A stretch of DNA of 64,000 nucleotides from Osedax fenrisi (GCA_964019155.1 OZ025239.1:98409062-98473061); one strand, 5' to 3'; shown: positions 22,736-37,799, counted from the first letter of the stretch. Numbers and translations: made by a program. Notes: a model not told the origin generated them from the sequence alone.

Positions 22736-25700
22736 GAATTGATCAATATAAATATTACTGGATTGATCCTTATATTTGTATATATTTAGACATAAATTTC
22801 AATTATAATTGTTGTGAAGTTACTTATTAAAATGTAGTAAACCTCAATTTTAACTTGTAGTTATAATTGTTACTTTTATTATTATAATAATAATATAATG
22901 CATTCATAACTTAGTATAATAATATAATTATTTGACTATCGTAATCATAAAATAAAATATAAATTGTATATCATCATAAATATGATTATATTACGATTAT
23001 CAAAATAATTATTTTGCTATAAATAAAACATGGCGGGAATATTAATGTTTACATAGTAAAATGTGATTATATAGTTACTTATATATCTTAAATATGTCAT
23101 TTATAAAATATATTAATAATTAATAAATAGTGTATTCGTATATAAATACAAATAAACAGTCACACTTTAATTATTACAATTGTGTTTAATAACAACATAT
23201 TTTATTTTATTTAATATATGTTCTTTCATAACTTTTTAGTTTCATAACTTAAATTTTACAATTATTTATATAAATGAATAGTTTATTAAACTTACTATAC
23301 AACTATTATAATACTTATATATTAATAAACTAATAAAACTTAAATACAAACATGTATGTTCGAGAACAATTCGATAGTGTTTAATTCAATTAATATAACA
23401 TGATTACTTGATTATTTCAAATTAAAATACAATAAACAACACAATGACAATAAACTTAAAAACTAGTTAATATTGAATTTTATTTTTATAGTATAATAAA
23501 TTAAATATTATAGATATATAAAAAACATATAGAAATATTAATGTGGAATTTTAATACATATTTCAAATGTTTTATATATTTCACTCATTATAATAATTTT
23601 TATGTTAAAAAATAATACTTCCGCTGCCGTTAATTTTGATAAATATAATAATAATAAATTTACCTTATCAAATTCTCATTATTTTATAATTATTTTACTA
23701 ATATTATTTAGTTAAAATATTCATCACTATTATATATATCTTTGTTTAAAAGTTTATAATTGAAAGACGTATTCAATGTATAAAAAATAAGGTTATTATA
23801 TTTAGTCATTGAATAATTTGACAAAAAGTTATTTTAAAATAATATTAAATAATTAAAGATGACTCATTAGTTAAGTTTTCTTTATTTAATAATTACAATT
23901 GAACATTAATATTATCTATATTTCAATATAAAAAAATATATAATTTTTTATTTATATATCCGCAATACTATTTTATAATAATAAAACTAATATTTTAAAA
24001 GGGTAAAATTATATTTAGTGATTATATAATATATTATCTAAGTGATTGTGATAATTATTATTATAATACATTACATGTATTCTTTAATATAATTTAAACA
24101 AACTATATTTTTTATATAGTATAAAGCGATATATCTGTATACAATTAATTTTAAATTACGATAATCAAGTATTTAATAAAGGTAAATGATAGAGTTATGA
24201 TATTTGTAAATTGCGGAATAATTGTATAATCGTAATTGTAATGATTATACGATTATTCCGTAATTTACTAATGATTATGATAATCATTATTATACCGATA
24301 TTATTAAAATATTCTATTATAGATTCTATATAAATATACTATGGTATCATAATAATTAACATAATAATTATGTTATAATAGTAGTGTATAATCATTATAA
24401 TAATGTACAGAATAAATTAAATATTTAATATATATAATATTTAATATTATATTATATTATATTATTATAATAATTATATATAATATATAATATAATATAT
24501 ATATATATATATATATATTGAATACACTATTATTATAATAGTCATACATATACATAATAAAAGTATTAGTTTTTGTTAAAATATAGTAAATATAGTAAAT
24601 AATATTTAATATATTAATATCATATTAGAAAACATTAAATATGTTATAATTATAATTTATAATTTTTATAAAATATATGTTTTTCAAATATAATATAATA
24701 TAGCAAATGTTATTAATAATTTATGAAATAATATAATGAAATAAGTTATTCAAATTACTTATTTTTGATAACAAGTTTTTATGGAATTAAAAACAGCTAG
24801 TTTTATTATTTAATAAATCCATTGTATTAAAGCGAGCGAAATATCTTATTGAATATTTTATATTTAGGATATCATCATCACAGAAATATAGATTTTATTT
24901 TCAATTTCATTATTATTTCTAATTAGATTGAATATTGATTTCAAATTAGTTTGAAAAATATTAACTTATTTTGAATAGTATCAATATATCATGATAATAA
25001 TATTAGATTTTCACCATACTATTGTTAACGATGTTGACTCATTTAAATATCATGTTATCAGTTTTGTATCGTTTTCAGAGATATTTTCTATTTCATACAT
25101 TGGTTACTTGTTATTAACAATATAATAATATATAATTTATTTAGTAATCTGACTAATATTTGTATGAATATAGTACTCATTATTATATCAATAAATTTAT
25201 AAGAAAATATCAAACTATATTTTCAATTGTTATATTACAAATTTATAATATATTCATTAAATGATGACAATAAATATTTTTTAGTTTTTAAATAATTAAA
25301 TTTGAATAAATTTATTTCAAATAAGTTGGAAAATTGTTTGAATTAAACATAAATTAATAGCTGTTAATAGGTTTTTCATCTATTACAAATGAAGTATTAC
25401 TTTATAATTTGATTTTTATTTTGATATTAAAATAATGATAATAATTTAATATTGTATTTAATATATATGTTTAATTTAAAAAATAAATAAATTAGTTATT
25501 TATTTATTTTAATTTCATGATATATGTTAAAATTATTTATAGAAATAATATGTTATAAATAAAACAACTAGCAGCATATCATTTATATACAATTGTAATT
25601 AAATAATTAATGTTTAATTAAAAACTATAATATTAAATAATATTTGAAATAAATATTATACCAAAGTTTTTAATAATCAATTTATCAATATGATATAAAA

Positions 25701-26555
25701 AGTGTAAATATTTTAGATTTTGTATATTTGTTAAGGTCATATATTATTTACCAATATTATGTTAAACTTTTATTTTACGCTTGAGTGATTTCATATTGTA
25801 TCATATATGGAAAATGTACCATTGAAGATGATTTTTCTCTTTTGACATATAATCAATATTTTATAAAGTAAAGTTATTCTGTGGTAATATGATACTATAC
25901 TTTTTAATTGTAAATGTTACAAGCCACGCATCCATATACAAACCATGTTAAATTTCAACCCCGCTGATTGATAATTTCAGGTGCGAGAGATTTAATATGG
26001 ACGGTATGAACCATGGCATATTAAATTAAAATATATATAATGCAGGGGTATAAATTACATGAATGCATGCATTTTTTTATGTAGAATTCTTATAAATGTT
26101 AGCCTTCAATACAAATTAAATAATATTGAGAGGTCTACTATATCTACTATATATATATATATAATATATTGTCATTATATTATCTTCATAAATTCCAGGA
26201 TATGATTGCGAAATTTATAACAGATCATTTAATTAAAATTAATTCAATATATAACTTTAATGTTCAAATAATCTAGTATTTATTTTTCTATAATTTTCTA
26301 GGTTAACAAATTTATGAATACAATTATAGTAAATGATAATATATTTGTTGTGATATTAACAATTACTTAATTTTCTTTAATCAAAATAATTGGAAATATT
26401 ATTGTTTACTATTTATTAAATGTTATTTATGAATACAATTTTAATATATAAAATCTATTATTTTTATTTTATTTGTACATAATAATATATAGATTTTAAT
26501 CTATTTTAAAAAATAGATAATATTTTATAACCCTGCATTTATATATTGAATAAAA

Positions 26556-26592
<37 letters not shown>

Positions 26593-26710
26593 TATATATT
26601 ATATACTAATTTTATTTTTATACTATCTTTGCAGTTAAATTTTATGAGTATTATATTATGAATACTAAAACGAATAAAAATTCACCTACATTTAAATATA
26701 TAGCTAGTCA

Positions 26711-26714
26711 TTGT

Positions 26715-26779
<65 letters not shown>
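26711..26779. repeat. (GT)n-(AT)n compound microsatellite
   Basis: About 46 bases of GT followed by about 20 of AT. Confidence 0.9.
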
Positions 26780-26780
<1 letters not shown>

Positions 26781-28020
26781 CTATACAAACCAATACTACA
26801 AAATACTTTCATTAATCAATCTTACATCCATACTTTATCATATATCAATTAAATATAAATTATAAAATAATAATGCATATCTATGAATAAGATTGTCTTT
26901 TCATATGCATTATTATCAAATATCAAGCCTAATCACATGATTTATATTATGTTTCTACTTGCTTAAATATGTGATATAGTTATAATAAATTAACAAATTT
27001 AGTGTATTTGAAAACCACATACCTTCATAATTACCTAGTTGCCTAGGTAACGTTGTGTTTATTTCTATTCATATTATGAATTAGTAGACCACAGTTATCT
27101 GTACATATTAATCCATTCATTTTACATCATTATTGTGACATTTTAAATAATTTACCAAATATATAGTTGGTGATTAAAAAAACTGGATTAACTGGGTAAA
27201 TGGGTTAACTGGGATTTATTAAATATTAAATTCCTATTACATTTCATTGATTTCCATTTGAAATTTATTTATTTGAAATTTATTTATTTTAAACAAGACC
27301 AAATAAATGTCAGAAGATCTATTTTCTGAGATATATACTTTATATTAGTATATAGGTTTATATTCTTAACTGATTAAGAATTAATTTATACATTTGTCAA
27401 CATTCTTAGTTATTTTATAATTCAAAATATATTTGTATATAATATATCATCAATAAATTATATAATAAATTTATTAAAATTAATAAGTTGATATAAGCCA
27501 CATTTGAAAAGTTATCTTGGTATTAACTTAAAATTATCATTCATTATTATTAATAATATATGTATAAAATTATATATTAATAAAATATTTAGTATTATAT
27601 AAAATCTGTTGTATCCCTTTTAATCCTAATAGAATACCTTCAGCATGTTCCTTTTCCATTATGTCACAATGATTAGTTATATTTAGCAACCAATACTGCA
27701 CAACATTGATGCATGCTGTACTATATTACGTTTAGTATATATTATTCATGCATGCCTTTATGTCTGTGCAATGTTGAATTCGCTGACATCCATTATTATG
27801 CGAACATTATATAATTGAACATTAATTATCTATTCTGAACTATCATATTTAATATCTCATTAATATTCACTATCTAATATTATTCGCATTACTATCACAG
27901 CATACAACCGTTATTAATAAAGTATTCATTGATGATTAATAATTTTTATATTGCTTCCTAAATTTTCCCCCCATCCACAATGTAAGGAACATCAATACAA
28001 AGAATTCATTGTAGCCATTA

Positions 28021-28029
28021 ACACACACA

Positions 28030-28066
<37 letters not shown>
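28021..28066. repeat. (CA)n microsatellite
   Basis: A CA tract with two TCAC interruptions. Confidence 0.9.
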
Positions 28067-29757
28067 ATACTCACAATGGTACCACCTTGTGTTTATGTAA
28101 TTTTAATCTTAGTTTCAAGCTTTAAACTTATCTATTGTTATACAATATGTCTTATATGTGAAGTAGGTTGATATCAAGGTTTTAAAAATTATGTTATGAT
28201 TTATATTGATTTTTATTGAAATATCATTTAATCTATCCCTCTGTCAGTGACCAATAACTAGAATCTAGATCAGAAGATCCAGTTAAGTTATAACTAGTAC
28301 TTTATATATTCTTAACTAGTACTTAAGTAGTACTTAACTAGTACATATATATTTCATTAATTTTAGAAATTAAACACATGAAAGCATATTTAATATTTGT
28401 ATTATATTGTATGTTTTATATATGTCAATATATAAAATAATGAGAATTTAACAAATAATAGTTATTTTTTTTCATTTCATATCTACCACCATAGATTTAT
28501 AGTTTACAAATACAAATCTATATATAAAACATACAAAGTATATAATTTTAAATTAATGATTTTAAATTGTATTCAATAATGAATCAATTCCATATTGATT
28601 CCTATTTTAATACAACTATAATTATTAATTTAACATATGTAAATTAATATAATTGAATATGTATTATTATCTATTGATAAGTTAATTTAGAAATAGCATT
28701 ATGTTATCAAAGTGTATATGTTATATTATAATATACTATACTATATAATCCAAATATAATCTGAACTTTAAATCTTATTTTTTTTACTTGATTTAATAGA
28801 CACAGAGTTTTTCTATTTTATATATATATAAAACATTTATATATATTTTGGAATTAGGTATAAATAAATAGCTCTATAACTTGATAATTTATGTGTATTT
28901 ATAAATACATCAAATGACATACAGCACAGTACACTTTGATTTCCACAATTTATTCATAAATCACATACATATTTACATATTATATAATTATTTTCTTTAA
29001 TGTCTAAAAATATATATAAAATATATTTAATTTTAACTGTAGTATTTGGAAGTGTGTTTAGAATATATTTTAATTATTGATTATATTTTAATCAAATACA
29101 AATTACATTTTTAAAATCAAAATTTAATGTAATATATATATATATATATATATTAATTTATATAATCATGTATATCGTGATGATTAATGTATCCTACTAG
29201 GCGAAAAATAAATAATCCATTGAACTATACAAAGCATGCAGTTCACCCACAAACACAGACGTACGCGCGCATATGGGTACGTTCACCATTAGTTATGTAC
29301 GCACTACAAACACCTACGAGGTACGTGCGTGTTATCACCTAGTAAGAATTGTTATTTCGCCTTTTTTACCCGCCACGTGTAACATCACGTGATATCTACG
29401 CGGCGTTCGGGTCATAGTTCAGCGGCCTACATTAGTGCCCGCCTCACACACATACACACACGTACTGGCGTACACTATTCCTTGGCCTACAACGGGTTCA
29501 CACGAGCGGAATTACTTACGATATTGAATACATCGTATCATCCTCCCTGTCCTCCTCGCGGTGTGTATTGTAGCGCGTTTAGTACAATACTAGTGCTAGT
29601 AGCCGACAGCTGACGACCACGTATCGTCTCACAGTAGTCACCACCTCGGTGTGTGTGCGCGCACGTCTAGTATCTTATCTAGTGTACGCAATAAACGCAC
29701 CTCTCTAGTTATAACGACCGCCCAGATAACGGATACGACGCATACACACGTATATAG

Positions 29758-29759
<2 letters not shown>

Positions 29760-29799
<40 letters not shown>
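29760..29799. repeat. (CA)n microsatellite
   Basis: A clean CA tract inside the CpG-richer patch. Confidence 0.9.
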
Positions 29800-29802
<3 letters not shown>

Positions 29803-30351
29803 CGTAGCTGTTATCCACCAGTAGCGAACTTCTCGTAGTGTACACTACTGCCTGACTTCTCACGGACTAGCGCGCAATCTACGTTAACATATTCGCATTA
29901 GTTATACATTAATCATTATATACATTACTATTTTGTATAACTATTGTTATAATTATGATCGTGATGTAGGATGATATATAATCGAAAGTATTAGTTTTTC
30001 TTTGAAGTGACCTCATTTCTATAGATAACAAACGGTATTGTTATACTATAGTATACTATTGTTATAAACAATGAATACTACTAAAGAGAAGTACAAACAA
30101 AAACAAATACAAATGTATAGTAACGCTATATATATGGGGTACATTATATATGGGGTACATAATAGATAATAGGTTCGGATTGACGGGTATTACTTATAAG
30201 TTATAGGCTATAACTCGTACGCTTGTTATTAGTTATGCTAGTGTTATACAATACATCACCGCAACGATTAAACTAAACATTGTACGATATCCATATATTA
30301 GTGGTGACAAAGCTCAGTTAACTATAACAATACCATTGATGAATTATGCTG

Positions 30352-30379
30352 AGTGACGTGTGTCATTTTACACGTCACT
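30352..30379. repeat. Palindrome of TGACGTGT sites
   Basis: AGTGACGTGT and ACACGTCACT form exact 10-base inverted arms around an 8-base spacer. TGACGTG words are typical bZIP targets, so paired factor binding is possible. Confidence 0.55.
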
Positions 30380-30799
30380 AAAACAGGAGGAAATCTCATC
30401 ACTGAATGTATTTAAAAACTATAAAATAACCGCCGCCCCTGTCAATCATTCGCCGATCACTCGTATACACGTCATCGATGACGTCATCGTAACATTTTAT
30501 CTTCTCAAGGTGCGTGGGGAGGGCTAGAATTCGTATTCACGAGTTCGAATGGATACCGAGGACATATCATTAATGATAGAGAACACGACCTCGAAATGTA
30601 TCACAGTAGTAACTATAGAGTGGTTCAGTTTATCTCAACGAATACGTAGAATGTTCTCATGCGCATATGTGTAAGCGAGTGTGTCTACTATTGAATAGCC
30701 GATAATACGCCCACTATACCACTAGTGGTGCGTTAAGTTATATTATGCTATGCGTAGTAATGACATGTTATTGTTACATGTTGTGTAAAGGATATCCTA

Positions 30800-33757
30800 T
30801 ATGATGCTATTATTATATTAATATTTATTTTAATATTTATTTATTATACTTTTCGCAGCTGTTCATAATAATGTAAATGTCAAATATAATATTTATAATA
30901 TATTATTCAGTCATATTATATCATTACTAGAGAATACATTAGAGGTTGATTTTGCAATGAATATGAATATATATAATATATATATATATAGTGATCACAT
31001 TCCTGAATTATATAATATTAATTATAAAGTTGACCTATAAATCAATAATATACAGATAAAGTATAGATAGTTTTATATAACAGATTTCTTAATAAATAAT
31101 TCTGAATGTATACCATGCCTAAAGTCTTTGTTATCAAATTCTAACAGATGTCAATAGCTATATGCACCTATCAATTATACCATATAAACATATTCAACAT
31201 TGAATAAGTAAGTATTTACAATAGATAAAAATTAAAATATATAGATTATGATACATACTTTTAATAATTAATTTACTTTGAAAGTTATGGATTGTTATCA
31301 TATTAATAATATGTCATATACTATTAATAAATCTATTTTTTATAAACTATTTTTAATACCTCATTCACCCTGTTATATAAAGCTATATTGTTGTAATTTA
31401 CATATATGTTAATCAATACCACAATTAAAATATTATAAAGATTATAATTGTAATATTTGTACTATATATATATATATATATCACAGGGAAGGGTCAAATT
31501 TGTATTTATATTTAAATACACTGATTTGGTATATTTGTATTTGAATGAATACTCCTGAGATGTATTTTATTTGTATTTGTATTTTATTGTTGTTTTTGGT
31601 GTATTAGATCAAATACACCATTAATATAATAAATACACAGTCAAAATATATATAATAATTAAATAAAAAACATATTTTATTAAGAATTTTAAATAAGTTA
31701 GTAAATTTATATTTGTATTTTATATCCTGATTAAGAATAATGAATTTACATAATAATTAAATATTAGTAATCATTTATAGTCTGATATATGTTATCATGG
31801 TATATTTGAAATAATAAATTTATATTATTATATTTAAAGGGTGTATCCCACTACCAGTAATTCCGGAAATAATGTCACCAAATTTTTGCTAGAAAGCGAT
31901 TTTCCAGCAAGTTGTAGTGGGATACTCCCTTACTTTCTGGCAACTTACCGGAAATATAGTAACTTTAAAGTTATTTAAATTTAATCAAATATTTTCATAA
32001 TAAATTGTATATAATGTTGTATTTTAACATAATACTAAAAATCTAAGATATCAACTTGATATTATCAAGACATATTTAAAAAAATCATATAACATGTATT
32101 GAATATTATTACATATATCATTTTTACTAATATACAGCATTTTATATCAATTTATAAAACGAAAAATAATTAAATTGGAATTAGAACTAATTTATAGGTA
32201 TATTATTTATGTATAATATATATAATATATATATAAGGTATATTGTGTGATTATTATTCAATAAAAATCAAACAATGATTTAGTGTTACAAATTATGAAT
32301 TTCTATTTGCATTTCACAACTAACTATTCCTAGTGTTCAGTATTAATATATATATATTTGTATATACATTTATAATATTGACTCCCTAGATAATGTATTA
32401 TGTAATTAATAATTATAACATCTAATTTTATATTATATTTATTGAAATTCAAATAAAATCAATAACAGAAATTATTGAATCCTAGATACTTTACAATTTA
32501 TATAATACTTATATAAATATATATAGTAGATTATACTGCTATATATGTATTATATATATACACTTAATCATTATATACTAATGATAATACTATTTATATA
32601 TAAAGTTGCCTGTATAAATGATATAACACAAATCTAATGCTTAGGATAGTGTCCTTAGTAGCATATGTTACATAATGCTCTCCATCACTTTTTATTACCC
32701 CAAACCCACAACTTCTAATTTTATGTATATTTATATAGTCATATTGTAGACATTTATGTACTTATAAATTAATTTAACAGTTATTTAATATACACATTTA
32801 TTTTACAAATATTTGTATTTTATATTGTGAAATATTATATATTTATTAATATTATTTAATATTTATTAATATTATTAATATATTAATATTTTTATTTTAT
32901 ATTGTGAAATATTATAAATTTATTAATATTATTTAATATTTATTAATATATTTTAATATTTTAATAATAAATAATTGTATAGATTCAGAATAATGTTTAC
33001 ATTATTTCAATATAAACTACTATTATCCTATGCCTTTGATTATCCGGATCCTATGATTATTATACAGTGTATAATATACACCTATGAATATATATATTGT
33101 AATAAATCCACATACATTCTTTTGTATATATTCATCAATATAATCAGGCTATGAATAACATATATTAATCTTATATCAATAATATCTAATCCTTCACAAT
33201 AATATTATAAACTGTTTTTAACATATATATATATATAGATTATTGATTATCTGTCTTAAGCTATTTATTTACTATTAAATACAACTATAAAGTGTATAAA
33301 TATAAATATCATTAATATTAATATCAAAGATATTTCTAAGGAATTATATAACACTTAAGCGAAATCGTTTAATTCGATTTTATACACAACAATGAACCAA
33401 GTTTCACTAACGTAGATTCAATTTTTGGAAATATCTATTATTTATAATGTAAAATCGCATCAAACTATACACTTTTAAAATGTAAAATAATGTTTTAAAT
33501 TATTATTTATATAATGAAAACTAAGTGTTAATTACTAATATATAAAAAAATAAATAGGATATTTTTGTTTTAAATTCTATACATATATATATATATATAT
33601 GTATATATATATGGTGACTAAGGCTAATTTATATTAATTAATTTATATAGAGCATTGAAAACATTGTTGTATAAAAACCATGAAACCTAAATCTATTTCA
33701 GTGATTTCGATAATACTACTAGTATGGTGTATGAATAATAACCATGTTGTATATATA
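30800..33757. other. AT-rich stretch with transposon fragments
   Basis: No gene. From about 31482 the sequence CAGGGAAGGGTCAAATTTG, followed by repeated TATTTGTATTTG words to about 31640, looks like one end of a hAT-type element whose other end was not found. A hairpin lies at 31839-31929. Confidence 0.4.
31839..31929. repeat. Short hairpin element
   Basis: GGGTGTATCCCACTAC pairs with GTAGTGGGATACTCCC (16-base arms, one mismatch). ACCGGAAAT/TTCCGGAAAT words lie inside and just outside. Likely a small MITE. Confidence 0.55.
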
Positions 33758-33994
33758 GGGGGTTACCATCAAAAAGGTCGATTTGAGGGTTAAAGGTTAA
33801 GTTTTAAATGCGAAATAAATTTATATAGGCTAACTTTGGGATGTAATGCAGCTACAAAAACCTAGCAGGACACAACTAAACCAAATAACCCACAAATATC
33901 TATACAAAATATATATATATATATATATATTACTATTAACTCGTATTTCAAATGTAACCTTTAACCTTCAACTCGTCCTTTTTGATCGTCTCCC
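33758..33994. mobile_element. MITE with long inverted ends, TATATA-flanked
   Basis: The left end (GGGGGTTACCATCAAAAAGG ... AGGGTTAAAGGTTA) and right end (TAACCTTTAACCTTCAACTC ... CTTTTTGATCGTCTCCC) are inverted over about 55 bases. TATATA flanks both sides (33752-33757 and 33995-34000). The interior is AT-rich with a (TA)n tract and no coding capacity. The family is uncertain; a TA-targeting superfamily is likely. Confidence 0.7.
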
Positions 33995-34610
33995 TATATA
34001 GGAAGTGTTATATCTTTTCAAAACCTTTTTAATATCTTATATTAATTTTATAATATATTATAATTAATATAATACCATTAATATACATGATACAATAAAT
34101 TATGAAATTAATTTATATTAAATAATAATTAATTTAATTATATAATATTTATTAAATATTTGCTACTTCATATTAAGGAATAATTTATTTATTTAATTTA
34201 AAAACTTTATTCTTATAAATTAATATTAAATCGTAAAAATATAAAATATAGTTTCAAATGAAACCTTGAACTCGGCCATATATCTTCAGTATTATTATAA
34301 AATTTACATATGTGATTATTTTTAATTAATCATATATATTAGAATACTAATTCTAATGTCTATGATATTATTGTATTTACCTGATTATTATACAAATTAT
34401 ACTTAGAATACAATATATGTATACAAATAAACTGATGTATTCTAAATTAGAATTTCTAATATAGAATATTAATATTATGGAAATTATTGTTTTGTAATCA
34501 ACAAAGATTTTGCAAAGCAATGATACTATATAAACTATGTTATTATTTTAATATAGTTCTCATATCAATCACTAGATGGATACACATGTATTATAAGTTA
34601 TATTTACTAT

Positions 34611-35784
34611 CAGGGTTGATTCGGTTTTTAAAATTGGTTTTTTCAAATGGGTTTTTACGTCGGTTTTTACGGTTTTTTCAAGTTGTAAAAACCATGGTTT
34701 TTATGGTTTTTACGGTTTTTACGGTTTTTATGGTTTTTAACAAAATAATTTAATTTTTAAATTATAAATTATAATTGCCTACATTATATGTTATATCAGT
34801 GAGTGGGTAGGACTCTCATCTAATTACACTTATATGCCTACGATACAATGATTATGTGATAACAAATTTAATTACGCCACCATTAGGCAGAATATTCTAA
34901 TTATGAATTATTTATATATTGAAATGTAAAAATATATCGTTTTTATGATAATACATTATTATTAATAATAGTTATTTATATGTAATAGCCAAATATTACC
35001 AAACTTAATCATTTTACAAAACAATATGAAGTAAAGAACTGCTTTAAAAGCAGGGTTGATTCGGTTTTTAAAATTGGTTTTTTCGTCGGTTTTTTCAAGT
35101 TGAAAAAACCATGGTTTTTACAGTTTTTAACAAATTAATTTAACTTTTAAATTATAGTTTTTATGATAATACATTATTATTAATAATAGTTATTTATATG
35201 TAATAGCCAAATATTACCAAACTTAATTATTTTACTAAATAATATAAAGTAAAGTACTATTTTAGACTACAATTTTTAGTATATTGTAACGGTTACCAGA
35301 CACTGTAGCCGGCGATTTCAAAAGTGGTGGGACTATGGGCGTGGCCGAAATACTCTAAACGCAAATAAAATAACTATAATATTTTTAATTATTATATAAT
35401 CAAATTAAATGTTATAAATATGAATCAAAAATATAATATCAAATGTAATCATATTATATAATTACATTTGATATTATATTTTTATTTAAATAGCTATAAA
35501 AATGATATCTATTCATTTATAATTATTTAACAATAATGGTTTTTAACTGAGGAACTTATTAAATTTATTATAATGTTGAATAATAATTATGTTCCATTAT
35601 ATGATGTCTATATATTTAAAATTATAATGAAAATAATACAATTTAGCTAATTTTTTGTTATGAAAAAATTATAATTTGTACTTGTTTTAATTGTAAAAAC
35701 CGTTAAAAGCGTAAAAACCATTAAAACCGATAAAAACCGGGTTTTTTGGTTTTTACGTAAAAACCGAAAAAACCATCAACCCTG
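34611..35784. mobile_element. hAT-type non-autonomous element with 8-bp target duplication
   Basis: It begins CAGGGTTGATTCGGTTTTT and ends AAAAAACCATCAACCCTG, flanked on both sides by TTTACTAT (34603-34610 and 35785-35792), the 8-base duplication expected for hAT. A second copy of the left end (from 35051) and of a block with AATAGCCAAATATTACCAAA shows an internal direct duplication at an offset of about 220-440 bases. A hairpin with 24-base arms sits at 35426-35483. No transposase; the open frame 34487-34753 is G/T-rich repeat noise. Confidence 0.85.
35426..35483. repeat. Perfect hairpin inside the hAT-type element
   Basis: AAAAATATAATATCAAATGT plus AAT is mirrored exactly by ATTACATTTGATATTATATT plus TTT around an 11-base AT loop. 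Confidence 0.75.
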
Positions 35785-35792
35785 TTTACTAT

Positions 35793-37469
35793 TAATAATT
35801 CATAAGGTAATTAATGTAATTATCACTTTTGATATTATCATAGATTTATGAAATATATTTTAAAATTACGACATTTTTACGGTATTGACAGTTTACATGT
35901 AAATAAAAATAACTGTATCAATCTTATTTTAACCTATACAAATTCAGTAACATTTTTATGAATTCACTTTTGATATCTCCAAATAATATTTTGACGAAAA
36001 CTTACTTTTCGATAATATCAAAATTTTTATATATATATTAATATAAGATTATAATAGGGTGTTTTATTACGAATTTACATGTAAATATATACGATATTCA
36101 AAAATAGATTTTAGTTCTCCTACCCGTTGCATTTAGGCTAGTATCTTTTTATTTCAATAATTGGCTCGAACCATCTTTCTTTCGGAAAATCTCTATAATA
36201 AAATATGAAAATAATAATTTATATATATTTAATTCACACACAAAATATGTCGTTTAAAAATATAAAATATTATATAATTTATCAAAAATTTAACAATTAA
36301 ATCTATTTATAAATATTGAATTGAGAAAATTGTTTGAAAAGAAAAGTGTATATATATAGACTAAATACTATTTATAGTTAAATATTATAATTACTATATA
36401 TATTCTAGTTATTTAATTAGTTTCACACAGAAATGGTAGTCTTAATTAATATAAATCTATTTATATATATATATTTGTGTGGGTGTATAATTAATGTATG
36501 CATGAAATGTAATATCCTAGCATTATCTATACATATTTATCATATCATATGTTATGTAATTTGATAGTTTTATAATTCAAATTTTGTAAGTATTAGTATC
36601 AGCTAAAATAGATCAGCCAATACATTACCCTTGATACTGTATTGATCTAGTTATAGTATACATCCATATATATGGACTAGTATAAACACTTATACATATT
36701 ATAATATGAGTTATACATGATATTCATACTTACCTTACTAGGTCGAGCTTGCTCGGCAGAAACCAAACCAACTTACACATGAATATATGTGTTAAAACAT
36801 ACATTATGATTATATAGTTTGATGCTAATTATATGATAATTTAATTTTAATAAGTAAACAACATATACTGTACATTGAAATACAAATAAAATGTATATAT
36901 ATATATATATAATTTAATACATTCATAATCATTATTAATATATTTAATATTTATACATTATTTGTATATGACTTATAATTAATATTAAATATATAATTTT
37001 ATTATTAATTATATTCACAATACAAGTTTATCATAATTAGTTTTATTAAATCTAATAAATAATATTATTCATCTTATAAGAATGTTATTAACTTTATATA
37101 TGTAATGTCATAGTTATGATATGATGATAATTTAGTTATATAATTAATATTAATGATTGTTAGCTTGTTAGGAACAGCAAGTAAACAGATATTTGTATAG
37201 GCATTTATTCATTTTTTTATTTCCATATACTATATAAGTGTATACAATACAATACACAAATCTTACTAAACAGGTGTGCACATCTCTGAATGAGGGACCA
37301 AATGCAGAAGATACATGGACAATAATTATAACAAAATTAATATAACACACAGTATATCTGAATCTAATAAAAGTTAGTAAACATAATTTGTTGACATAAT
37401 TTTCAATATAATGTTTAATCTGAAATTCCAAATTAAACAACATTATTTTATATTACATACTATGTAACG

Positions 37470-37522
<53 letters not shown>

Positions 37523-37790
37523 ACTAATGCATTATTAATTTTATATTTTATAATATATATATATATATAATTTACTAATGCATAATTAATTTTATATTAC
37601 ATATAAACATTTAAATGTAATGCATATAACATTTAAATTGTCATTATAATTTATTTATTATGCATTTCCATATTCAGTATATTTATTTATATATAGATAT
37701 ATATATTTATATATATATGTGTGTGTGTATATGTATTGGTATATAATGAACAATTGATTATTTAAGTTCACCTCTATTTATGCATTATAT
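35793..37790. other. AT-rich stretch without recognisable gene
   Basis: No exon could be supported. (TA)n at about 37475-37519 is followed by a twice-repeated AATTTACTAATGCAT block. A short protein-like frame after CAG near 37275 was not convincing. Confidence 0.45.
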
Positions 37791-37799
37791 CGATTTTGG

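Larger units (their letters stand above)
22740..29220. other. Long AT-rich stretch without recognisable gene
   Basis: No exon-like island on either strand. Microsatellites are the main structure: (TA)n near 24500 and 26565, (GT)n at 26711-26779 and (CA)n at 28021-28066. Confidence 0.5.
29220..30800. promoter_or_regulatory. CpG-richer patch, candidate regulatory region
   Basis: Base composition and CpG frequency rise sharply compared with the flanks. It contains CACGTG words (AACATCACGTGATAT near 29380; CCACGTGTAAC near 29373), ATCGATGACGTCATCG (CRE-like, about 30474), the palindrome AGTGACGTGT...ACACGTCACT (30352-30379) and a (CA)n tract at 29760-29799. The open frame 29389-29613 lacks an ATG start and matches nothing I know. 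It may be an enhancer, or a promoter with a non-coding first exon; it lies about 11 kb upstream of the L3MBTL-like coding start. This is inference from composition and motifs. Confidence 0.4.

Noticed and set aside
25960..26040. Possible exon after TGATAATTTCAG with ATGGACGGTATGAACCATGG
   Set aside because: The frame closes after about ten codons and no partner exon was found.
29389..29613. 74-codon frame in the CpG-rich patch
   Set aside because: It begins with GTG, not ATG, contains repetitive TH/HT runs from CA repeats, and has no recognisable motif or clear splice context.
34487..34753. 88-codon frame with FRFLKLVFSNGFLRRF and VFMVF repeats
   Set aside because: It covers the GGTTTTTACGG-type terminal repeats of the hAT element; repeat translation, not a gene.
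37275..37345. Protein-like frame VCTSLNEGPNAEDTW after a CAG
   Set aside because: Only about 20 codons, no donor in a useful place, and no neighbouring exon.
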